Notes: generated by a model from the letters alone, not told the origin. Shown: positions 1 to 8,127, counted from the first letter of the stretch. The stretch: DNA of 32,125 bases from Acetobacteraceae bacterium (GCA_030041255.1 JASHOF010000091.1:1-32125); one strand, 5' to 3'. Program-made: numbers and translations.

Positions 1-135
1 GTGGTCGAACGCACGCTCGCCTGGCTCAATCGCAACCGCCGACTCGCCAAGGACTTCGAGGCAACCATCGAGAGCGCCACCACCTGGCTCTACGTCGCCA
101 GTGTGAAGCTGATGTCCCGTCGCCTCGCTGCCTGA
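1..135 (+). pseudogene. IS5-family transposase, C-terminal end (partial at window edge)
   Basis: The first 44 codons, ending at TGA 133-135, read VERTLAWLNRNRRLAKDFE and then a hydrophobic stretch ending SRRLAA. This is the conserved C-terminal end of IS5-family DDE transposases, including the Glu-containing RNRRLAKDFE motif. The rest of the gene lies left of the window, so it cannot be judged intact or decayed. The element should end shortly after the stop codon, but I could not define its terminal repeat without the other end. Confidence 0.8.
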
Positions 136-184
136 TAATGGCTCAGCGAAATCAAAGCCTTAGACGTTCACTTGCCGATTCGAG

Positions 185-382
185 TCAGGCTCTGAGAGTC
201 ACTGGAGGCGCAGCCGTGCTCCCCGACGTAGCGCAGTAAACTTGCGGCATCCCCAAGAAGCGAGCCATAGCTTCGTTGTACTGCACAGACAACTCAGCCC
301 ATTTCTCCATGGCCGCCGTGACCTGGGGATTCTCCCTCAAGAACTCCTTGACCTGCTCTTCCTGTGAGCGAGCGTCGGGCAT
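185..382 (-). CDS. small hypothetical protein, 65 aa
   Basis: I do not recognise this protein. The start at 382 is chosen because an excellent ribosome binding site (AAAGGAGGAG) lies just upstream; the reading frame stays open further upstream, but that stretch reads like noise. The product begins MPDARSQEEQVKEFLREN and is charged and probably helical over its first 45 residues (acidic and Gln-rich, with a PQVTAAMEKWAEL segment). It ends in a short Ser/Thr/Ala/Pro tail. No signal peptide, membrane segment or cysteine cluster is seen. It sits alone beside the IS5 tail, with more than 500 bp of apparently non-coding DNA upstream. It could be a small regulatory or helical-bundle protein, but nothing shows this. 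Confidence 0.5.
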   Translation of the reverse strand: MPDARSQEEQVKEFLRENPQVTAAMEKWAELSVQYNEAMARFLGMPQVYCATSGSTAAPPVTLRA

Positions 383-961
383 ACTGCGCTCCTCCTTTCG
401 TTCCGACAGGCGAACCCGCGTCCTTCTTCGTGAGCGCGGCCTGCACTTTTCATGGGCCACAGGAGACCCCGAAGTTGCATAACCTAGGCGCGGATGACAC
501 AGAAAGCAAATCGGCGCGATTACGATCGCCACCCCCTTTAGGTACCTCATATGCCATGATTTGAAGCCCGTCGAGGTTACCAGGTGCCTAACTGCGGTAC
601 GTTCCTCTCGAGACAGTCGCGGGGCCCACGCCCAGAAGCGGCTGCCTAGTGGCGATGCGGACCTGCAGCATTGGGTAAGCCCGAGCGGGGCCTCCGCTCG
701 AGTCGACAAGCGGTTGGGTAGAATGAGTACGATGCCTACCATATCTTGAGAACTCATACTCGAGGGCAAGAACATTCACAGAACATCTCTCGCAATAGGC
801 CAGTGGAGCAATATCTGATCGCTCCGACGAAGCGAACACGGATGCGCAGTCTCCCTTAAGCAACGATACCGGAAGGAAATACGATGGCCCGCCTAACGGA
901 GGGAAACCATAGAGCACCCGGGCAACCCGCCAGCGCATTCTCTGACCGGATGCCAGGCAAA
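383..961. other. 579-bp gap with no convincing gene
   Basis: Open frames exist on both strands but none combines a ribosome binding site with protein-like composition. They run out of frame past the small genes on either side. The stretch presumably holds the promoter of the 185-382 gene. I see no repeat, RNA gene or clear terminator. Confidence 0.4.
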
Positions 962-1213
962 TCAGAGCGGCGCCTCGATCACCCCGCCCGCGCCGAGGAT
1001 GACGGTATGGGAAACGTCCGAGCCCTGGATGATGACGGCACTCCCGCCGGGCAGGTGCCCGACGAAAGTATTGGCTGGTAGTGATGACGGATACGTGGTC
1101 GAGAGTTGGAGCAGCCACAAGCTGACGACGTTCGGGATCTGCCGTAGCAGCCCGCCCAGAGGTGGTGAACCAGCGGGGTCCTGCCACTCGACCAACTCCA
1201 TGGTGTCCCTCAT
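962..1213 (-). CDS. small hypothetical protein, 83 aa
   Basis: Unrecognised. The start at 1213 has a good ribosome binding site (CAGGAGAT, about six bases upstream). The product begins MRDTMELVEWQDP. It has a middle part rich in Leu, Ser and Thr and a Gly/Val-rich C-terminal half (GHLPGGSAVIIQGSDVSHT and then VILGAGGVIEAPL) that looks like short beta strands. There is no signal peptide or clear membrane helix. It starts 15 bp after the stop of the gene ending at 1229, so it could be the last gene of the minus-strand operon that begins at 3257. A second in-frame Met at residue 5 is possible. Confidence 0.5.
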   Translation of the reverse strand: MRDTMELVEWQDPAGSPPLGGLLRQIPNVVSLWLLQLSTTYPSSLPANTFVGHLPGGSAVIIQGSDVSHTVILGAGGVIEAPL

Positions 1214-1228
1214 CGGTATCTCCTGAGG

Positions 1229-1465
1229 TCAAGCCCGCGGAATCAGGGCGTGGAACTTGCGCAAGGCCTCGACCCGCACTTGCCTGTCCGTGATGCCTGC
1301 GCGATCGAGTGCCCGGGATAGTTCGGCGGCATCGCGGTACTGGCGCGGATCGACTCTGCCCCGTGTTTGCTTCGCCAGTTTACGTTCCGCCTTGAGGCTG
1401 GCTTTGTCCGGCTTCGATACCGGATTGAGGCTTGTAGTGGGCCGCACCGGCTGATCGAGCATCAT
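1229..1465 (-). CDS. small basic hypothetical protein, 78 aa
   Basis: Unrecognised, but the signs of a real gene are good. The ATG at 1465 overlaps the TGA of the upstream gene as ATGA, and GGAG lies about five bases before it. The product is rich in Lys and Arg (SLKAERKLAKQTRGRVDP) and continues into a charged, probably helical C-terminal half (ELSRALDRAGITDRQVRVE). It has no membrane segment or signal peptide. Its length and composition suggest a soluble helical protein. The overlap implies translation coupled to the CDP-diacylglycerol diphosphatase gene. Confidence 0.6.
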   Translation of the reverse strand: MMLDQPVRPTTSLNPVSKPDKASLKAERKLAKQTRGRVDPRQYRDAAELSRALDRAGITDRQVRVEALRKFHALIPRA

Positions 1466-2298
1466 CCCGCTCCAGGGCTGTGCCTGGCGAGAGCGCAGGT
1501 GTGGTCCTGGAGGGATTCCCCGCTGCCGGGGTTGCCGCGGGTGGGGTCGGCGTGGCCGGCAAGAAGGACGAATCCCGGGTGGTGGGCAAAGAAGGCGCCG
1601 GCAGCGACGAGGGTGAACGCGCCCATGTGCGCGCGTGCATCGGGCGAGGATTCCGCAAGCAGCAGGAAGGGATTCGTCCTGGAAAGGTCGGGGTCCAGGA
1701 GGCGGCGCGCGAGGTAGCTGTGCCCGGCGAGCAGGGCGGGGAATCGCCGCCAGTTGTCCGAGAGGGCCGGGCGCCACCTGAGAAGCGCTGAGCGCACCTC
1801 GGGCTTCAGGCAGTCGATGTGGATGTGAAACTGATTCTGGGTGCGGCCATAGACCGAGTTGACGGCGAGTGAGAGATCTTCGCGCCCGAGGGGGCCAGGC
1901 GCGCGGGCGCGCACGAAGCGGCGGGCCGCCCAGGCGTCTTCCATGTAGTCGGGCGCGCCGGAGGCGAGCAGTTGGGGGCTTTCGATCCCGGCGATGCGTG
2001 CCGTTGGCAGAACGAGGAACTGGGTGGCGCCGACAAGGTCTTTCAGAACCGCGTAGCCGCGCGTGATGCCGCCGGCGAGATCGACGAGCGTGCAGGGCGA
2101 GGGATTGCCATGCTGCAACTGACCGGGGACGCATTCGCCGTGGACGATGTTCCAGAGCGCGTCCGGATTCGTGGCGCGGGCGGGGAAGGCGAGGGCAAGG
2201 AGGAGGCAGCCGAAGAGAGCCGGGAAGGACGCAATAGCGCGCCGGAGTGGCGAGGTGCCGGACCGATTCGCGGCGCGCGTCAGCTTTCGCCCCGGCAC
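1462..2298 (-). CDS. cdh: CDP-diacylglycerol diphosphatase
   Basis: The enzyme splits CDP-diacylglycerol into phosphatidate and CMP, an envelope phospholipid-recycling reaction. After an N-terminal export or anchor segment (hydrophobic FPALFGCLLLALAFPARA), the mature part opens NPDALWNIVHGECVP. It then carries the family's PCTLVDL and ATQFLVLPTARIAGIESP stretches and the HIT-like QNQFHIHIDCL motif that supplies the catalytic histidines. About 278 residues is normal for the family. Two starts compete. A GTG at 2298 has GGAG ten bases upstream. An in-frame ATG at 2331 overlaps the upstream stop as TGATG, which would add 11 residues. I list the GTG because it gives a more usual leader length. 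It forms an operon with the DUF3445 gene before it and the small gene after it, both joined by overlaps or very short gaps. Confidence 0.85.
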   Translation of the reverse strand: MPGRKLTRAANRSGTSPLRRAIASFPALFGCLLLALAFPARATNPDALWNIVHGECVPGQLQHGNPSPCTLVDLAGGITRGYAVLKDLVGATQFLVLPTARIAGIESPQLLASGAPDYMEDAWAARRFVRARAPGPLGREDLSLAVNSVYGRTQNQFHIHIDCLKPEVRSALLRWRPALSDNWRRFPALLAGHSYLARRLLDPDLSRTNPFLLLAESSPDARAHMGAFTLVAAGAFFAHHPGFVLLAGHADPTRGNPGSGESLQDHTCALARHSPGAG

Positions 2299-2330
2299 CT
2301 TCTTTGAACTCCAGCCGTGGCACGACCGCA

Positions 2331-3257
2331 TCAATCGGCAGCGGCACGGCCGTCGAGGAAGGTGAGCAGGGCCGGGCGATAACCCGTCAGGCTCTTGTAG
2401 CGCATCGTTTCCTCCGGCAGCGCCCTGACCGCCGAGGCCAGGCGCCGGGCGATTGGCGGAGCCGCTGCGACCTCCGCAAGAGCGTGGCGGTAGGTCTTGA
2501 TTGTAAAAAGAATTGTCTCCAGGCCGGGAAGCCGTGAGAGAGTTTGCCGCTCGACCCGGAGCCACAGCTTTTCGCCGGCGTTCTCCGCCGTCACCGTCGC
2601 GTCGGGGGCGCTCACTCCATGGCCCGAGGCCTGGAACAGCGCCGGATCGTCATGAATGGACCAGTTGAAGCGTTCGACGAGGCGGCCCGGCTTGATTTGC
2701 GCCATGAAACGATCGACCGGCGCGGCCAGCCGGCCGGCATAGAAGGGAACCGGGTCATGGATCTCGGCCAGCGGCCGGCCGAGCTTGGCGGCGAGGCTCC
2801 AGCGCGAAGGAAAGCAGAGCAAAGCGGCCGCCAGATGCGGGCCGGCGGCACCCGGTTCGATGAGGCAAAGGTCTTCCTGCACCAGCCGCCCGGCGATTTC
2901 GAGGGGGTCGAAAGCCGGGCTCGCAAGGTCCCAGCATTCGCCGGTGAGATGGTTGCGAAGCGCGGAGCCGGCGCGGGCGAACCAGTCGGGGTGATGCTCC
3001 GGAAGGTGCCGGGAGAGAAGATCGAGCACGGCACGACGCGCCGCGTCGGAGCCGGGCAGGGCAGCGAACACGTCGCCATGCCGCTCGGCGAGCAGGCGCC
3101 GGCGCTCCGCCATGTGCTCGCCATAGTCCCGATCGATCTCGATCAGGGTCCCGGGCGGCCGGGCCATCAGCCCCATCGCCATTCGCCAGGGGCCGGCCTC
3201 GAACGGGAGGTAAAGGGGCGGTGGGTCTGGATCCGGGATCGGCCGGAGCGCGTCCAT
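2331..3257 (-). CDS. heme-dependent oxidative N-demethylase family protein (DUF3445)
   Basis: This belongs to the DUF3445 family, whose characterised member is the heme-binding alpha subunit of an oxidative N-demethylase. The family-like features seen are the opening PLYLPFEAGPWRMAMGL, then DRDYGEHMAERRRLLAERH, the LVQEDLCLIE core, FPSRWSLAAKLGRPL, and LRVERQTLSRLP near the end. The start at 3257 (MDALRPIPD) is preferred over an upstream ATG at 3365, which would run through a large inverted repeat. At about 308 residues the length fits the family. No export signal is seen, so it is probably cytoplasmic. It is the first gene of the minus-strand operon with cdh; that pairing does not by itself reveal the substrate. 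The reductase partners known from the characterised enzyme are not nearby. Confidence 0.8.
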   Translation of the reverse strand: MDALRPIPDPDPPPLYLPFEAGPWRMAMGLMARPPGTLIEIDRDYGEHMAERRRLLAERHGDVFAALPGSDAARRAVLDLLSRHLPEHHPDWFARAGSALRNHLTGECWDLASPAFDPLEIAGRLVQEDLCLIEPGAAGPHLAAALLCFPSRWSLAAKLGRPLAEIHDPVPFYAGRLAAPVDRFMAQIKPGRLVERFNWSIHDDPALFQASGHGVSAPDATVTAENAGEKLWLRVERQTLSRLPGLETILFTIKTYRHALAEVAAAPPIARRLASAVRALPEETMRYKSLTGYRPALLTFLDGRAAAD

Positions 3258-3306
3258 ACCGCCAAGCGTAACCGGCGGCGGGTGCTCGGCAAGAGGCCGA
3301 GCCTCA

Positions 3307-3375
3307 TGGTGTGCCGACTCCAACGCTTGATACCGCAGGATGCGCCCAAGCGGTCGGCACACCACTTTTTATTTT
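3307..3375. terminator. long composite hairpin followed by a T-rich run
   Basis: TGGTGTGCCGAC at 3307-3318 pairs exactly with GTCGGCACACCA at 3353-3364. Nested inside, CGCTTG at 3324-3329 pairs with CAAGCG at 3347-3352. The right arm is followed at once by CTTTTTATTTT (3365-3375), as in an intrinsic terminator read rightward. It lies between the divergent starts at 3257 and 3503, an unusual place for a terminator. It could instead be a leader structure or a repeat relic. Confidence 0.5.
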
Positions 3376-3502
3376 CAGTGGCCTGCTGATCCCCTTTCGT
3401 TTGCTGCCGGCGGCAGCAAACGGCGGGGCAGGACACTCGCGCCTGGCGAGGAAACCGGCTATGCGGAAGCGGAGGGGCCAGTTCGGCAAGGGCGGCTGAG
3501 GC

Positions 3503-4168
3503 GTGGAGACGATCTTTCGCGGCGATCTTGATACGCGGGCCGGGCGTTTGCGCGCCTGGGTCGATGCGCTCGTGATCGACCATGGCATGTTCCGCCTGGG
3601 CTGGAGCAATTTCGCAACCGTCGTGCCGGGGCGGCTCTACCGCGCCAACCACCCGACGCCGGGCCGGCTGGCGCGCCTGACGCATCGCTATGGCCTGAAG
3701 ACGCTGATCAACCTGCGCGGGCAGACCCGGAACGGCTCCGACGCACTGACCCGCGAGGCGGCCCGCCGCCTCGGGCTTGCCTTCGTCGACATGCCGCTCG
3801 AAAGCCGGGGCGTGCCGCAGATTTCCCGCGTGCTTCGCCTGATCGAGGTCTATCGGAGTATGGCGGAGCCGGCGCTGATCCATTGCAAATCGGGAGCGGA
3901 TCGCGCCGGCCTGGCGGCGGCCGTTTTTCTCCTTGCCGAGGGGGCGAGCGCAGATCGCGCCGCGGCCGAACTTTCGCTCCGCTTCGGGCACGTGCGGCAA
4001 GCGCGGACGGGCGTGCTCGATGCGTTCGTCGCGTCCTATCGCGTGGCCGGTGAGAAGCCTTTCCTCGAGTGGCTCACCGAGGACTACGACGAGAAGGCGC
4101 TTGGCAAAGAGTTCGCCGCGCGGCGGCTGGCCAATTTTCTCAATGACCGTGTGCTGGCACGCGAATGA
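3503..4168 (+). CDS. dual-specificity/tyrosine phosphatase family protein
   Basis: The product is a 221-residue cysteine phosphatase. The catalytic P-loop is HCKSGADRAG at residues 127-136, with nucleophile Cys128 and Arg134 of the CX5R signature. The family's earlier segments are present: a GRLYRANHPTPGRLARL recognition region and LKTLINLRGQTRNGSD. The start is a GTG at 3503 with GGCTGAGG just upstream. Substrates in this family range from proteins to phospholipids and lipid A. The neighbour starting 17 bp later is a Kdo hydroxylase, so an envelope lipid or lipopolysaccharide phosphate is the more likely target here, though that is inference. There is no export signal. It diverges from the DUF3445-cdh operon. 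Confidence 0.8.
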   Translation: METIFRGDLDTRAGRLRAWVDALVIDHGMFRLGWSNFATVVPGRLYRANHPTPGRLARLTHRYGLKTLINLRGQTRNGSDALTREAARRLGLAFVDMPLESRGVPQISRVLRLIEVYRSMAEPALIHCKSGADRAGLAAAVFLLAEGASADRAAAELSLRFGHVRQARTGVLDAFVASYRVAGEKPFLEWLTEDYDEKALGKEFAARRLANFLNDRVLARE

Positions 4169-4184
4169 ACAGGAAAGCAAGGCG

Positions 4185-5072
4185 ATGACCAGGGACGATG
4201 TGCTCGAAGTGCTGGCGGTGCCGGCCTGGGACGCACCCATCGACGCGGCGCAGAGCGCGCGCGCCGTGGCCGCACTCGAAGATGGCCGCGTGCTTTTTTT
4301 CCCTTTTCTCCACTTCGCCCTTCAGGAATCCGAGAAGAGATTCCTGACCGTCGAGGCGCTCGAGCCCGGGCGGAAGAACATCAGCTTCGATCCGGAGAGC
4401 GGCACCTGCCAGGGCAGCCGCCACCAGGGCACCGAGGCAGCGGAGCTTGCCGCGATGCTCGAGCGGTTTGCCCGCCAGGCAGAGGCGCTCGTGCTGGTGC
4501 TGGCCCCCGGCTACGCCGGGCAGCTCGAGCGCGCGCGAACGAGCTTCCGCCCGGCCGAAATCGAGGACAGGGCAAGCTCGGTGCGCAAGGATGACCGCCT
4601 CCTCCATGTCGATGCGTTCCCCACGCGCCCCACGCGCGGCCGGCGCATTCTTCGCGTGTTCAGCAACATCGCCCCCGACGGCGCAGAACGGCTCTGGCGC
4701 GTGGGCGAGCCCTTTCCCGAATTCGCGAAGAAGTTCTTCCCGCGCGTCGGCAGAGGCTCGCCGCGGGCGGCCTGGCTTCTCCAGCAGCTTGGGCTCACCA
4801 GGGGCCGGCGCAGCGCCTACGACACCATCATGCTCGGCCTGCACGACCGGATGAAGGAGGACCGGGCCTACCAGGCGGGTGCGCCGGCGGCGGAGGTTTC
4901 GTTCCCGCCGGGGACGAGCTGGATCGTCTTCACCGACCAGGTGCTGCACGCGGCGCTCGCCGGCCGCTTCGCGCTCGAGCAGACCTTCCATCTGCCGGTC
5001 GCGGCGATGGCGGACAGTGCCCGCGCGCCGATTTCTGTACTGGAACGTCTTGCCGGCCGCGCGCTCGCCTGA
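4185..5072 (+). CDS. Kdo hydroxylase family protein (Fe(II)/2-oxoglutarate type)
   Basis: The family adds a hydroxyl to the 3-position of a Kdo sugar in the lipopolysaccharide inner core, giving Ko. The 295-residue product shows the family's diagnostic segment HVDAFPTRPTRGRRILRVF at 141-159. Here His141 and Asp143 would be iron ligands of an HxD pair, with His255 (DQVLH) a candidate third ligand. An early VLFFPFLHF and a late FPPGTSWIVFTDQVLHAAL also match the family. The start ATG at 4185 follows the phosphatase stop by 16 bp and has AGGAA upstream. It is cytoplasmic by appearance, as expected for modification before export. Convergent glycosyltransferase genes lie 27 bp downstream, consistent with a lipopolysaccharide locus. 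Confidence 0.85.
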   Translation: MTRDDVLEVLAVPAWDAPIDAAQSARAVAALEDGRVLFFPFLHFALQESEKRFLTVEALEPGRKNISFDPESGTCQGSRHQGTEAAELAAMLERFARQAEALVLVLAPGYAGQLERARTSFRPAEIEDRASSVRKDDRLLHVDAFPTRPTRGRRILRVFSNIAPDGAERLWRVGEPFPEFAKKFFPRVGRGSPRAAWLLQQLGLTRGRRSAYDTIMLGLHDRMKEDRAYQAGAPAAEVSFPPGTSWIVFTDQVLHAALAGRFALEQTFHLPVAAMADSARAPISVLERLAGRALA

Positions 5073-5099
5073 GGCCGGTTCGTTTGCCGCCGCCTGCCA

Positions 5100-6227
5100 T
5101 CACGGCGCCTCCAGCAATTCGCGATAAACCGCAACCGTTGCGGCCTGCATGGCGGCCAGGCTGAAGGAACGGAGCGCAAACGCGCGTGCAGCCGCGCCGA
5201 TCGAGGCGCGCTCGGCGGGCGCCAGCGCAAAGAACCGCTCGAGCGCAGCGGCCAGTGCCGCCGGATCGCCGGGCGGAACGCGCCAGCCGCTCTCCCCCTC
5301 CAGCACCGTTTCCCGCACCGCACCGTGATCGGCGGCGATCACCGGGCGTGCCATCGCCGCCGCCTCGATGATGACACGGCCGAATGCTTCGGGCTCCGTC
5401 GAGGCATTTACGACGACATCGGCAAGTTGAAGCGCGGCAGGCATGTCGTCGGTGCCGCCGGGGAAGCGGACGCGATCGGCGATGCCAAGCCGGCGGGCGA
5501 GCGATTGCAGTTCGGAGGCGTAACGATCGCGCCCGGTGAGCGGCCCGACGAAGACCGCGACCGGGGCCGGCTCTGCAACGCGGGCCAGCGCTTCGAGCAG
5601 CACGCGTTGCCCTTTCCAGCGCGCGAGCCGTGCCGCGAGCATGACGACGGGACGCCCTGCCGGCAGCCCCCAGCGTTGCGCGAGAGAGCGGGCGCGAACG
5701 GGCGAAACGGATGCGGAATCGAAACGACAGGGATCGATACCCGGCGGAATGACGCGGATGCGCTGCTGGGCAAGCGGGTGGCGTGCCGTGATTTCCCGGG
5801 CGATGAAGTGGCTGACCGCGATCACCCGATCGCCCGCCGCCATGACACTGTTGTAGCGGCGCTTGAACGGAAAATTCTCCCCGTAGGCGCCATGCCAGGT
5901 GGTGACGAAGGGAGTGCGTGTGCGCCGCGCCGCCAAGAGGGAGGACCAGGCGACGGCGCGCGAATGGGCATGCAACAGATCGACCCGCTCGGCGCGCACG
6001 AGTGCGGCAAGCCGGGCCGCGTTGCGGATCAGGGAGAGCGGGTTCCTGGTATCCAGCGGGAGCCTGACAAGGCGTGCTCCGGCGCTGGCAAAGGCCCGCT
6101 CCATGCGCCCGCCGCCGCTTGCCACGAGCGCGCTCTCCCCGGCATCGCGGATCGCCGGAACAGTTTCGAGAGCGGAAAGTTGCGCGCCGCCTCCGTCGAT
6201 CGCCGGCAACACCTGCAGCACGATCAT
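5100..6227 (-). CDS. glycosyltransferase family 4 protein
   Basis: This is a retaining GT-B glycosyltransferase, 375 residues. The N-terminal domain begins MIVLQVLPAIDGGGAQLSAL, with the glycine-rich acceptor-side loop typical of GT4. HAHSRAVAWSSLLAARR and FVTTWHG follow. The C-terminal domain has VVMLAARLARWKGQ, the sugar-nucleotide segment, and the EAFGRVIIEAAAMARPVIA motif carrying the E-x7-E pair. The ATG overlaps the stop of the upstream glycosyltransferase as ATGA, so the three genes from 8127 to 5100 are one operon. The role is probably assembly of lipopolysaccharide core or another cell-surface glycan. Donor and acceptor cannot be told from sequence. Confidence 0.9.
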   Translation of the reverse strand: MIVLQVLPAIDGGGAQLSALETVPAIRDAGESALVASGGGRMERAFASAGARLVRLPLDTRNPLSLIRNAARLAALVRAERVDLLHAHSRAVAWSSLLAARRTRTPFVTTWHGAYGENFPFKRRYNSVMAAGDRVIAVSHFIAREITARHPLAQQRIRVIPPGIDPCRFDSASVSPVRARSLAQRWGLPAGRPVVMLAARLARWKGQRVLLEALARVAEPAPVAVFVGPLTGRDRYASELQSLARRLGIADRVRFPGGTDDMPAALQLADVVVNASTEPEAFGRVIIEAAAMARPVIAADHGAVRETVLEGESGWRVPPGDPAALAAALERFFALAPAERASIGAAARAFALRSFSLAAMQAATVAVYRELLEAP

Positions 6228-7237
6228 TTCGTTACGGTTTCGAGAAAACGGAGCCAGCGTGCGATCACCGGCACCTCGGCGAAGGTGGTGAGAAAGCGCT
6301 GCCTTCCGGCCTGGGCGAATGCCGCGGTGCGGCCGGGGTCGCGGAGCAGGAGGGAGGCGTATGCGGCGAGCGCCGCCGGTTCATCGCACGGCACCAGCAG
6401 CCCATCCGCGCCCGGCCTGATCAGCTCGCGCGGACCTGCGCAGTCGCTGGCGAGCACGGGGCAGCCGGCCGACCACGCCTCGAGCACGACATTGCCGAGC
6501 GGCTCCCGCCGCGACGAGCATACGAACAAATCCGCAGCCCGGAGCAGTGCCCCCGTATCCTCCCGCCAGCCGAGAAAATGCACGCGCGCGCCGACACCAA
6601 GGCTGGCGGCAAGGCTTTTCAGCGATGTCTTCTCGGGCCCATCGCCGGCGATGATGAGGGTGGCCTCGGGAAGCCTCGCCATCGCCTTGATCAGCACGTC
6701 GAATCCCTTTTCCCGGTGCAGGCGGCCGAGTGCCAGAAGCCGCGGGTGGCCCGGCGGAAGGTCGGCGGCAGGCACGGCGCCGGCATGGTCGGGGACGAAG
6801 TTCGGCAGGTAGCGTGTACGCGCCTCGGGCCAGCCGCTCTCGCGGAACCAGGTCACGAGGCCCTCGGTGTTGCCGACGAGATGGTCGCACCTTCGGTAAT
6901 GGCGAAGCGGGTAGGGGCCGCCGAGCCGCGCCACGTGCACGAAATTGCCGCGGGGCATGTGGTCGGTCGCGCGGCTCATCCAGCTCACGACAACGCGCGG
7001 CGCGAATTTTCCGAGTGCACGCGCAAGCTTGACGCGTGTGAGGAGATCGAGCGGCCCGCCGAACTCGAGCTCGAGCGGCGCAAGGCCGGCGGCGGCGAGC
7101 CGCGCCGCCCGTTCCGCATCGCGGCGAATCATTGCCAGCACCGTGACGCCGGCGCGGTAAAGACCCACGGTCAGGCGCTCGAAAAAAAGCTCGGCGCCGC
7201 CGTGATGCGCGCCGGCCATGACCTGCGCGACCCTCAT
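6224..7237 (-). CDS. glycosyltransferase family 4 protein
   Basis: A second GT4 enzyme, about 337 residues. The start at 7237 (MRVAQVMAGAHHGGAEL) is preferred because it overlaps the upstream stop as ATGA; an in-frame ATG ten codons earlier lies inside the upstream gene. Seen are the N-terminal GGAELFFERL loop, RLLALGRLHREKGFDVLI, the ATLIIAGDGPE strand, and EPLGNVVLEAWSAGCPVLA with the E-x7-E pair. It is the middle gene of a three-gene glycosyltransferase operon. It differs clearly in sequence from its neighbour, so the two probably add different sugars, or the same sugar at different positions, during surface glycan assembly. Confidence 0.9.
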   Translation of the reverse strand: MRVAQVMAGAHHGGAELFFERLTVGLYRAGVTVLAMIRRDAERAARLAAAGLAPLELEFGGPLDLLTRVKLARALGKFAPRVVVSWMSRATDHMPRGNFVHVARLGGPYPLRHYRRCDHLVGNTEGLVTWFRESGWPEARTRYLPNFVPDHAGAVPAADLPPGHPRLLALGRLHREKGFDVLIKAMARLPEATLIIAGDGPEKTSLKSLAASLGVGARVHFLGWREDTGALLRAADLFVCSSRREPLGNVVLEAWSAGCPVLASDCAGPRELIRPGADGLLVPCDEPAALAAYASLLLRDPGRTAAFAQAGRQRFLTTFAEVPVIARWLRFLETVTK

Positions 7238-8127
7238 GCCGCGCGCGCGCTTGCCACCAGCGCGCAAGCGGCATCGGCGGCGGCATCCACGCTGAGATCT
7301 TCCATCCGCGCCGTGGGTGAGCGGACTGCCAGGGCAGTGCGGCCGGAGGGCGCGTATTCATCGGCCGGAGTCGGGCCGAACAGGCCGATCGTCGGCGTGC
7401 CGGCAGCCGCGGCAATGTGCATCAGCCCGGAATCGTTGCCGACGAAGAGGGTGGCGCGGGCAAGGCAGGCGGCGGCCTCGGGTAGGGTGAGGCGCCCGGC
7501 AAGATCAATCGCCTCCGGAATGAGGGCGAGAACGGGTTCGGCGAGCGCCCGCTCGGCAGTGCCTGGGCCGGCAAGAATGGCGGCCCGTGCCGCCGCGAGC
7601 GGGCCGGCGGCGAGCCGGCGGAACAGCTCTGCAAACCGCTCCGGCGGCCAGATTTTTCCGGTCCAGTTGGCGGTCGGGCCCAATGCGACAATGGGCGGGC
7701 CGGGCGGCAGGAGAAGAGCAGCGCGGGCGCGGTCCTCGGCCGCTGTCCAGACAACCGCCGGGGGTGGCGGATCGAGGCCAAGAATCCGCCCGAGCTGTGC
7801 AATCTTCGGCCCCGGCCCGATCCGCATGCCGGCGCGTCGCCGCGTGCGCAGGAACCAGGCCAGCGCGGAGCCGCGGATATCGAGCACGAGGTCCCAGCGC
7901 GTCTTGACCACCATCGCCCACAGGCGAAACCAGTGCAGGTCGTAGCGGTGCTTCTCGATCACGATCAGCCGCTCGAGATTGGGCATCCGCGAAAACACCT
8001 CGGCCGAGATCGGCCCCGCGACGAGCGTGAAGCGCGCATCGGGGTGCCGGCGCAGCAGATGGTCGATCAGCCCGGTCGCGAGCACCGCATCGCCGATGCG
8101 GCTCGGGGCAATGAACAGGATGCGCAT
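7234..8127 (-). CDS. glycosyltransferase family 9 (ADP-heptose:LPS heptosyltransferase type)
   Basis: The 297-residue product begins MRILFIAPSRIGDAVLATG, the acceptor-domain signature of GT9 enzymes. Near the end it carries LFVGNDSGLMHIAAAAGTP and then TIGLFGPTPADEYAP, the donor-binding D-S-G-x-M-H region. Family members transfer L-glycero-D-manno-heptose or related sugars to the lipopolysaccharide core. It is the first gene of the operon with the two GT4 genes, and the DNA between it and the decayed gene at 8199 should hold the operon promoter. It is somewhat shorter than enteric WaaC/WaaF (roughly 320-350), mainly in the middle. The exact sugar is not certain. Confidence 0.87.
   Translation of the reverse strand: MRILFIAPSRIGDAVLATGLIDHLLRRHPDARFTLVAGPISAEVFSRMPNLERLIVIEKHRYDLHWFRLWAMVVKTRWDLVLDIRGSALAWFLRTRRRAGMRIGPGPKIAQLGRILGLDPPPPAVVWTAAEDRARAALLLPPGPPIVALGPTANWTGKIWPPERFAELFRRLAAGPLAAARAAILAGPGTAERALAEPVLALIPEAIDLAGRLTLPEAAACLARATLFVGNDSGLMHIAAAAGTPTIGLFGPTPADEYAPSGRTALAVRSPTARMEDLSVDAAADAACALVASARAA

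Noticed and set aside
588-1232. A 214-codon minus-strand frame
   Set aside because: It overlaps out of frame the better-supported 83-residue gene and has no ribosome binding site or recognisable domain.
2544-3389. A 281-codon plus-strand frame opposite the DUF3445 gene
   Set aside because: No family resemblance. The minus-strand gene has clear motifs and operon junctions.
6074-7945. A 623-codon plus-strand frame opposite the glycosyltransferases, and another at 5325-6812
   Set aside because: They are antisense to clearly recognised genes and read as Arg/Ala-rich sequence, as expected from high-GC shadow frames.
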